This document shows positions 17,601 to 21,845 of a DNA stretch of 21,845 nt, one piece after another. The notes under the pieces were generated by a model. It worked only from the letters and a program-made list of their open reading frames with translations, ran no database searches and was not told the DNA's origin. Origin of the DNA: Candidatus Segatella papionis. Its GTDB lineage: Bacteria > Bacteroidota > Bacteroidia > Bacteroidales > Bacteroidaceae. Location: the NCBI GenBank assembly GCA_002297965.1, contig DBLF01000082.1:31918-53762 (forward strand). The letters are read 5' to 3'. The translations under genes were made by a program, and so were the position numbers. Position 1 is the first letter of the stretch. The number at the start of each line of letters is the position of its first letter.

Positions 17601-17796
17601 TGCTGAACTTACCATCCAAATCTGTCACCACACCATTCTTGCTGCCATTCACCTTGACGGTAGCACCAATGACAGGTTCGCCACTTGGATCTGTCACTAC
17701 TCCTTTTACTATGCTCTGAGCCGAAGCTCCCAATGGAAGCAAACAGAGAAAGGATAGCATTGCTAACGGCTTTTCGATTTTTTTTAAGTTCCTCAT
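14689..17796 (-). CDS. SusC/RagA-like TonB-dependent outer-membrane oligosaccharide transporter
   Basis: This 1035-residue TonB-dependent receptor would import oligosaccharides across the outer membrane using TonB energy. The signal peptide ends near PLGASAQ (27). A carboxypeptidase-regulatory-like beta-sandwich follows at about 28-105 (GVVTDPSGEPVIGATVKVNG). A TonB-box-like segment, NDVVVIGYGVQKK, precedes the plug domain at about 115-240, which has the SusC hallmarks ALQGKAAGVQI, DIRVRGYSS, PLLIVDGL and SAAIYGAQAGNGVIIITTK. The remainder is a beta-barrel ending FGVNVTF with the terminal aromatic typical of outer-membrane proteins. It is the first gene of a two-gene unit with susD and has its own promoter carrying the shared activator site. 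The xylan role comes from context. Confidence 0.97.
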   Translation of the reverse strand: MRNLKKIEKPLAMLSFLCLLPLGASAQSIVKGVVTDPSGEPVIGATVKVNGSKNGVVTDLDGKFSIDAAPNATLTITYVGMQPKTVKAEAGKTLTVQMKDDSEVLNDVVVIGYGVQKKSDLTGAVASIKSDDIKGLSTTDAGAALQGKAAGVQIINSGGPGEAADIRVRGYSSNSGNIGPLLIVDGLKVDNIQYLDPSMIESMEVLKDAASAAIYGAQAGNGVIIITTKTGAANGGKAQVSYSSKFTIQSLGKKADLFDAPEYIEYHKYIGDLDDSVLQNIGYNGQNTDWYKEVFENSLAHQHSLTVQASNGKGRFLASLNILNNDGIVKGSKDTYKRFTGQINADYDIYKWLNVSTTTSFEKWKTKGVTKGYGSLLNSVVSIDPLTAPYASNASDLPQAMQDAIAKGLYVPQDPNHNNDYYNTSKLIEDATGNPLYQRDRRDQWNQGINVRGTVAANIKPFSGFTFTSRLGYRISQSNYHNYETPFYLNSMANNTKYTIEANSNNSLYYQWENFANYNKTFGKHSVGAMVGMSFTKNHWDNNSISSEGADILSSYAPNFRYIDYLLADATKSVGNAPSDATELSYFGRVSYSYDNRYFFQANFRRDAYDTSKLSKQARWGNFPSFSAGWTLSNEKFFKDNISRDAVSFLKLRGSWGRNGNVNILSGYKYSSPIAANANFYQYYPSKGDGSLSYGSKPTGLANPDLTWETSEQVDLGLDARFLNDRLTFGLDWYRKNTKDLLIEISPLPEIGVAKSVVNTGKVLNTGFDFELGWKDHIQDFKYSVSVNGSTLKNEVKEVSDLVSRITEVGIDGFNNELKPTFEKGHSVWYFRGYKYAGVDENGDAQFYTKDGELTKSPSDEDKQDLGAAIPKFTYGITLNAEYKGFDLTVFGTGAAGNKIYNLMVSADRPRINGIDTYWKDSWREGQDNSGAKYPNLKNWASSWKFFGSSAAVFSGAYFKIKQIQLGYTIPKALTSKIAISNLRVFCSLDDFFTITKYPGADPETASINSGASRGFDNGTYPTSKKLVFGVNVTF

Positions 17797-17887
17797 AAGA
17801 GAGTAGATTAAAATTGTTATATTTATTAGTTATGATTGTATATCTCGTTGTAAGATATAGATGCTCATTTTTTTATGAAGCACGCTG

Positions 17888-17957
17888 CAAAATTAGGATT
17901 TTTTGCAATAAGTCTGTTTATTTCATGTAACAAATACTTTGCAAACTTTATCAAATA
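17888..17957 (-). promoter_or_regulatory. Promoter A: TAnnTTTG box and tandem activator site for susCD
   Basis: The -7 box TAATTTTG lies at 17895-17888. Exactly 20 nt upstream are two 21-bp direct-repeat units: proximal 17936-17916 with TATTTGTTAC and TAAAC, and distal 17957-17937 with TATTTGATAA and CAAAG. This copy shows the direct repeat most plainly, since TATTTG occurs twice, 21 bp apart. The leader before the susC start is about 90 nt. Confidence 0.78.
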
Positions 17958-18006
17958 GCACTTTTGAGACATCTGCAAAAGAATAACACAAAATGATAAA
18001 GTTTTC

Positions 18007-18073
18007 CAAAAGAGCCTTCAGTATAGAACTTATCTACCTGATAAACAGAATAGTTACGCTGAAGGCTCTTTTG
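18007..18073 (-). terminator. 15-bp inverted repeat, probable terminator of ATPase gene or relic
   Basis: The arms CAAAAGAGCCTTCAG (18007-18021) and CTGAAGGCTCTTTTG (18059-18073) are fully complementary. The 37-nt loop is longer than usual and contains a small internal stem (TTATC/GATAA). The arm ends in TTTTG, only a short T run, so termination is likely but not certain. Confidence 0.65.
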
Positions 18074-18103
18074 TTTTAGGATATTAAATTCATTTATACC
18101 ATA

Positions 18104-18151
18104 TTATTTCTTGAACAAATGTGGCACAAATTTCTTCAAGCATCTTCTCCG
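18104..18151 (-). pseudogene. Relic of the C-terminus of a CE1-type esterase
   Basis: Fifteen codons and a stop read RRRCLKKFVPHLFKK, matching the last residues of the intact esterase at 19764-21671 (RRCLKEFVPHLFK) at 12 of 13 positions. At DNA level many third positions differ, so this is a diverged paralogue's tail, not a fresh copy. The sequence upstream of it no longer aligns to an esterase in any frame. It lies just below the 3' end of the ATPase gene. Confidence 0.6.
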
Positions 18152-18206
18152 TACCGACTGAGAATCTTGGCGTGGTAGCAGTGGTAGCAAATTTAAGAAA
18201 AAATTA

Positions 18207-19523
18207 TCATAATGCAATATAATCTTCCAAAAGAAATGGGATGACACCGACATATACGACTCCATCATCATCCACCCACATCTTCTGATTACCATCCAAT
18301 ACAACTATCTTCTTAAAGAAGTCACCAGTATTATGAAGCGAAAACGTTTCTTGCTCTTTTTTTTCTATCGTATCCACATTTAGGGCAGACTGGATATAAA
18401 CTTTCTCGTTACCTATATTAACAACAAAATCTATCTCATATTGGCATTTCTTACGCTTACCCTCTATGTTTCTTTCTACCTCCACAACACCAACATCCAC
18501 ATTATACCCCCTATGAACAAGTTCATTGTACACCATATTTTCCATAAGATGCGAACGTTCCTGTTGACGGAAGTTGAGCTTGGCATTTCTCAATCCTAAA
18601 TCAACCGCATAATACTTTTGGATTGTATTAAAATACTTTCTACCTTTGACATTATACCTTTTAGCACTACTAAAAAGGAATGCATCCTCTAGATAATCCA
18701 AGTACAATTTAATGGTATGATCAGATGTTGATTTGTCTAACAAAGATGCCGCAGTGCATGCCAACTTATGCGGATTCGTAAGGGAACCTACAGACGATGA
18801 GAGAGCATCAACCAATGCACTTAAAACAACATCATCCTTGAGCTTATACCTTTCCACAATATCTTTCATATATACATTCGCAAAGAGGTCTTGAAGATAC
18901 TTTACCTTTTCATGCTCATTTGGCTCCAAAACGGCCAAAGGCATTCCGCCATACATAAGATATTGCTCCAACGCATCAGCTTTCTCCAGTCTGGAAAAAG
19001 CGAGAAACTCACCAAAAGACAATGGAGAGACTTTTATTTCGCTTCCACGGTCACGAAAATTGGTGACAATGTCCTTTGATAACATTTTGGAGTTAGATCC
19101 TGTCACATAGACATCGAGATTGGGACGAGACATCAAATCGTTCAGCACGTCATAGAACGTAGTAAAAAGCATATCCTTGTCCTCATCCGGGACCAAAGCC
19201 TCGTCTATATCAGCATTCTTCACCTTATACGACAATTGGATTTCGTCAATCATCACATAATATTTTTTTTGGAGGTCTTTTGTTTGTCCAATTACATAGT
19301 CGTAGAGTTGGTTAGGATTTCTAAACTTGATGTTAGACTTCCTATCCAACGCTAGCTCGACAAAGCTATCTTCACTTACTCCTTCTTCTATCAACTTTTG
19401 CTTGAAAAGGGTATTGAGAAGATAAGATTTGCCACAACGCCTAATACCAGTAATGATCTTAACCTTACCATTCCATCTTTTCTGCATGAGCTGCTTGATA
19501 TACTCGTTTCTTTCTATTACCAT
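18207..19523 (-). CDS. AAA-type ATPase with C-terminal DUF4143/PD-(D/E)xK-like domain
   Basis: This 438-residue protein has no signal peptide and is cytoplasmic. It has a Walker A GIRRCGKS (26-33), a Walker B YYVMIDEIQ (88-96; Asp93, Glu94), and a sensor-like VYVTGSNSKML. The DUF4143-type C-terminal half includes YGGMPLAV and a segment with YEIDFVVN followed by EKVYIQSALN, which has the spacing of a PD-(D/E)xK nuclease-like fold, with Gln where the last Glu often is. Such ATPases are common in Bacteroidota in variable numbers and their cellular role is not established. It is out of place in a xylan locus: its sequence looks more AT-rich than its neighbours, its promoter lacks the shared activator site, and two palindromes flank that promoter. 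It may be a mobile or addiction-like cargo gene. Family call is firm, function unknown. Confidence 0.88.
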   Translation of the reverse strand: MVIERNEYIKQLMQKRWNGKVKIITGIRRCGKSYLLNTLFKQKLIEEGVSEDSFVELALDRKSNIKFRNPNQLYDYVIGQTKDLQKKYYVMIDEIQLSYKVKNADIDEALVPDEDKDMLFTTFYDVLNDLMSRPNLDVYVTGSNSKMLSKDIVTNFRDRGSEIKVSPLSFGEFLAFSRLEKADALEQYLMYGGMPLAVLEPNEHEKVKYLQDLFANVYMKDIVERYKLKDDVVLSALVDALSSSVGSLTNPHKLACTAASLLDKSTSDHTIKLYLDYLEDAFLFSSAKRYNVKGRKYFNTIQKYYAVDLGLRNAKLNFRQQERSHLMENMVYNELVHRGYNVDVGVVEVERNIEGKRKKCQYEIDFVVNIGNEKVYIQSALNVDTIEKKEQETFSLHNTGDFFKKIVVLDGNQKMWVDDDGVVYVGVIPFLLEDYIAL

Positions 19524-19551
19524 AGTAACATTATTCGTTTAAAGCCTATTC

Positions 19552-19591
19552 CACTGCAAAAAAAGGTGGAATTCCACCCATTTTTGTAGTG
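19552..19591. repeat. 40-bp palindrome, copy 1, over the ATPase transcription start
   Basis: Outer arms CACTGCAAAAA / TTTTTGTAGTG enclose a perfect 14-bp palindrome GGTGGAATTCCACC. It abuts the -7 box at 19599-19592, so it should cover the start site. It matches copy 2 at 35 of 40 positions. Confidence 0.85.
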
Positions 19592-19599
19592 CAAAGATA
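19592..19599 (-). promoter_or_regulatory. -7 box of the ATPase promoter (TATCTTTG)
   Basis: TATCTTTG on the minus strand fits TAnnTTTG. A TTTG at 19619-19616 could be a -33 element, although its spacing is short. The position where the four PUL promoters carry the tandem site holds no match here. Confidence 0.6.
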
Positions 19600-19626
19600 C
19601 GAATTTATTAATAAACAAACGAACAT

Positions 19627-19666
19627 CACTGCAAAAAAAAGCGGATTTCCACCTATTTTTGCAGTG
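19627..19666. repeat. 40-bp palindrome, copy 2, upstream of the ATPase promoter
   Basis: CACTGCAAAAAAAA and TTTTTGCAGTG form perfect outer arms; the inner part GCGGATTTCCACC is an imperfect palindrome. It starts 75 bp from copy 1, about seven helical turns, so the two copies lie on roughly the same face of the DNA. Confidence 0.85.
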
Positions 19667-19710
19667 AAACTAAGGGAAACAGGTAAATCCTATCTAGAGT
19701 TTATGTAATG

Positions 19711-19746
19711 ATAATCCCGAAACCGCCAATGCGGTTTCGGGATTAT
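19711..19746 (-). terminator. Terminator-like hairpin after the esterase gene
   Basis: ATAATCCCGAAACCGC and GCGGTTTCGGGATTAT pair perfectly around CAAT, 17 nt past the esterase stop codon. There is no long T run. The stem is almost the same sequence as the susD terminator at 12799-12829. Confidence 0.75.
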
Positions 19747-19763
19747 AAAGTTGTATTCATCAT

Positions 19764-21671
19764 TTATTTAAAGAGATGCGGCACAAATTCCTTCAGACAC
19801 CTTCTCCAGGTAAGCCACTCGTGATGAGTGCCCGGCGAAACATACACATCGAGCTTGACACCGAGGTCCTTCAACTGCTGCGCCATCTTCTCGGTACCGA
19901 AGTTCTCCTCGGAACCACAACCCATAAACATATAATGGATGTCCTTGTTGAACTTCTCAGAGTTGGCGAAGGCACCATCGAAGGCGGTCTTCACATCCAC
20001 ACCAAACAAGGCACCACTAAAGGTACCGAAGGCTGAGAACTTATCCATATTGTTGAGCACCGTGTTGAAGGTCTGGCAACCGCCCCACGACAGTCCTGCC
20101 ATCGCACGATGGTCACGGTCGGTGTAGGTGCGGAAGGTCTTATCGACCATCGGAATCAAATCCTTGATGATAACCTGATAGAAGCTGGCACCATAGTGGT
20201 TGCGCTCCTCATCCACGTTCTTGCCAGGACGAGCCACGAAAGGTTGCTTCACATCGCCACTCTCCATCACCACAATCATCGGCTCAGCCTTGCCTGCGGC
20301 AATAAGATTGTCCATGATGTGCTGCATCATGCCCTGATGGCTCCAACCCGTCTCGTCCTCGCCCATGCCGTGCTGCAGATAGAGCACAGGATAGCGCTTG
20401 GTGGTGCTGGTTTCATATTCGGCAGGCGTATAAACCATCGCTCTGCGGAACTTGCCCTGCGATGCGGCATAGTAAGATACCGAGCGAACCTGACCTTGCG
20501 CCACTCCCTGCTGCGGACGATAGTAGTTGCCCTCCTCGCCTTCTGGCACTTCCAAGCCTCCAGCCTCTCGACAACAACCGAAATAGGTCTCGCTGGCAGG
20601 GTCAACCACCTGCACGCCATCCACATTCAGGAAATAATAGTGGAAGCCCACCACCAATGGATCGCTCACACCATACCAGTCGCCATCCAAGTCTTTCTTC
20701 ATCGGATATTTCTTGCCGCAGATGTCGAAAATCACCTGCTTAGCCTCTGGCGCATGAAGCTTCACGTATGCTCGGCGGTCCTTATCCACACGAGGATAGT
20801 TGCTGTCGGGAATGATGCCGAGCAAAGAGAGCATCATGTTGGCGTAACGCTTTCCCATCGTGCGATAACTCTCGGCGATGAAATGCAAGCCGTCGCCACG
20901 TTGAGGGCATCCCTTGGAAGAGATGACGTGAGCGGTAGGAATCGTCTTGGCGATGTCATCCACCACAGCGATGTGCTGCCAGCAATGTCCGCCCATATCC
21001 TGCTGCACGGTCTCGCCCACGAGCAGAGGCACATCCTCAGCCTTCAGGTTCAAGTCCTTGAGGATGTCGTTATAGACGGTCTTCACGCGGTTTGGCCAAT
21101 TAGGATCGCCATTGTTGGTCTCGCCTTGGTGCAAGAGAATACCCTTGATGACACCCTGCTGCTTGGCAATCTTGGCAAGCTCAATGAGACGAGCGTAAGG
21201 ATTGCCGTTGTATTGCGAGGCGAAGTTCTTCATCCAGTCGGGCTGCTTCTTGAGGTAAGCCTTGTAGGTGCGCTTGTCGAAGAGGTCGATGCTGGCACCG
21301 CCCACAGCCACGGTGATGGTTCCCACCTTGATGCTGTCAGGAAGATTGTCCACCATCTTTCTGCCGAAGTAATCTACAGGAGTCAGTCCTGTGCTCGGAC
21401 GAGCCTGAGGCGGAACGGCTGTGTGCCATTGTCCCTTCTTCCATCCCGCCTTCTCATCATCCACGGCATACATCGCCTGGAAGCGAGGATTCACACCCGT
21501 TCGGTCTTGGTCCTCAATGGCGGCATTACCCTCCATGTTCGACTGACCGAAACAGAGATAGATTTGGAAGTTAGGGTCTGGCTTAGCCTGCGCCTTACCT
21601 CCATTCTTCTGTGCCATCATTGGGAGGCACATCATCATCATCATTGATGCTAAGATTGAAATTCGATTCAT
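19764..21671 (-). CDS. CE6-like SGNH esterase - E-set (CBM48-like) - CE1 esterase fusion
   Basis: This 635-residue secreted protein combines two esterases for deacylating xylan. The signal peptide ends near LPMMAQ (21). The N-terminal SGNH/CE6-like domain (about 35-285) has GQSNMEG with nucleophile Ser44, HQGETN (181-186) and a GDGLHF block with Asp260 and His263; acetyl-xylan is the likely substrate. An E-set/CBM48-like module follows (about 295-395). The CE1 domain (about 395-635) has GLSWGG with Ser528, an acid probably in GCGSEEN (588-589) and His617 in THHEW; CE1 of this layout is usually a feruloyl or acetylxylan esterase. A single-gene unit, it has its own promoter with the shared activator site and its own terminator, so it is co-regulated with the PUL although the ATPase gene separates them. 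Domains are firm; the acyl specificities are inferred. Confidence 0.92.
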   Translation of the reverse strand: MNRISILASMMMMMCLPMMAQKNGGKAQAKPDPNFQIYLCFGQSNMEGNAAIEDQDRTGVNPRFQAMYAVDDEKAGWKKGQWHTAVPPQARPSTGLTPVDYFGRKMVDNLPDSIKVGTITVAVGGASIDLFDKRTYKAYLKKQPDWMKNFASQYNGNPYARLIELAKIAKQQGVIKGILLHQGETNNGDPNWPNRVKTVYNDILKDLNLKAEDVPLLVGETVQQDMGGHCWQHIAVVDDIAKTIPTAHVISSKGCPQRGDGLHFIAESYRTMGKRYANMMLSLLGIIPDSNYPRVDKDRRAYVKLHAPEAKQVIFDICGKKYPMKKDLDGDWYGVSDPLVVGFHYYFLNVDGVQVVDPASETYFGCCREAGGLEVPEGEEGNYYRPQQGVAQGQVRSVSYYAASQGKFRRAMVYTPAEYETSTTKRYPVLYLQHGMGEDETGWSHQGMMQHIMDNLIAAGKAEPMIVVMESGDVKQPFVARPGKNVDEERNHYGASFYQVIIKDLIPMVDKTFRTYTDRDHRAMAGLSWGGCQTFNTVLNNMDKFSAFGTFSGALFGVDVKTAFDGAFANSEKFNKDIHYMFMGCGSEENFGTEKMAQQLKDLGVKLDVYVSPGTHHEWLTWRRCLKEFVPHLFK

Positions 21672-21711
21672 AGAACGATTCGTAAAATATTGATTGTTAG
21701 AATTTTCTTTG

Positions 21712-21781
21712 CAAAGATAAGAAAAAACAAAACAAAGGGCATTCGATGGCGTATCAGATACTTTACGATGTGTTACAATGG
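21712..21781 (-). promoter_or_regulatory. Promoter D: TAnnTTTG box and tandem activator site for the esterase gene
   Basis: The -7 box TATCTTTG is at 21719-21712, 40 nt before the start codon. Exactly 20 nt upstream are two 21-bp units: proximal 21760-21740 with TATCTGATAC and GAATG, and distal 21781-21761 with CCATTGTAAC and TAAAG. This is the most diverged of the four copies but keeps the four positions invariant in all eight units. Confidence 0.7.
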
Positions 21782-21845
21782 TCTAGAAAAATCTAAAAAA
21801 GGACTAGAAAAATCAGCTTACCGCAAATTTTGCAGCAAATTTATA

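Larger units (their letters stand above)
17797..18206. other. 410-bp intergenic region between the ATPase gene and susC
   Basis: No intact gene is supported. From high to low coordinates it holds an AT-rich stretch, the CE1-tail relic (18151-18104), a long inverted repeat (18073-18007), the tandem activator site and -7 box of susCD, and the susC leader. Confidence 0.75.

Noticed and set aside
18207..19523. ATPase/DUF4143 gene as the regulator of the PUL
   Set aside because: It has no helix-turn-helix or sensor domain, and its own promoter lacks the shared site. An AraC-type regulator outside the window is more likely.
19552..19666. Paired palindromes as ends of an insertion sequence
   Set aside because: The copies are close together on one side of the ATPase gene, no transposase is present, and no matching copy is found beyond the gene's other end.
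21836..21843. TAAATTTG on the minus strand at the right edge as a further promoter
   Set aside because: It fits TAnnTTTG, but the sequence 20 nt upstream is outside the window, and the AT-rich context makes a chance match likely.

Overview
The window is part of a polysaccharide utilization locus (PUL) of a Bacteroidota gut or rumen bacterium, most like Prevotella/Segatella. This rests on a SusC/SusD pair, a dense set of secreted carbohydrate-active enzymes, Bacteroidota-type TAnnTTTG -7 promoter boxes and the lack of clear Shine-Dalgarno sites; the genus is an inference from protein style. Every supported gene lies on the minus strand, so transcription runs from high to low coordinates.

Layout in order of transcription: (1) a secreted multidomain esterase, CE6-like SGNH plus E-set plus CE1 (21671-19764), with its own promoter and terminator; (2) an unrelated AAA ATPase/DUF4143 gene (19523-18207) with a different promoter framed by two 40-bp palindromes; (3) a 15-codon relic of a CE1 esterase tail (18151-18104); (4) susC-like (17796-14689) and susD-like (14667-12862), ending at a strong hairpin; (5) a five-gene enzyme operon: GH3 beta-xylosidase, GH43-CBM6-like-GH8 fusion, an orphan secreted beta-sandwich protein, GH43 with a ricin-like tail, and GH97; (6) after a perfect 18-bp hairpin, GH43-CBM6 and a GH115 alpha-glucuronidase that runs off the left edge.

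The enzyme set fits a decorated glucuronoarabinoxylan. CE6/CE1 would remove acetyl and feruloyl groups, GH43 enzymes arabinose or xylose, GH115 (methyl)glucuronic acid and GH97 possibly alpha-galactose. GH8 and GH3 would trim xylo-oligosaccharides from the reducing and non-reducing ends. SusC/SusD would import the oligosaccharides. No endo-xylanase (GH10/GH11/GH30/GH98) and no regulator is in the window; both presumably lie outside it.

The strongest new observation is regulatory. All four PUL promoters carry the same tandem site of two 21-bp units (consensus TATTTGWWAC, seven variable bases, AAAG), placed exactly 20 nt upstream of the -7 box each time. The ATPase promoter lacks it. This looks like the binding site of one AraC-type activator, probably the DNA-binding domain of a hybrid two-component system, and it defines a regulon of four transcription units. 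Upstream of the GH3 promoter the site continues into a run of about 24-bp repeats that resemble part of the site.
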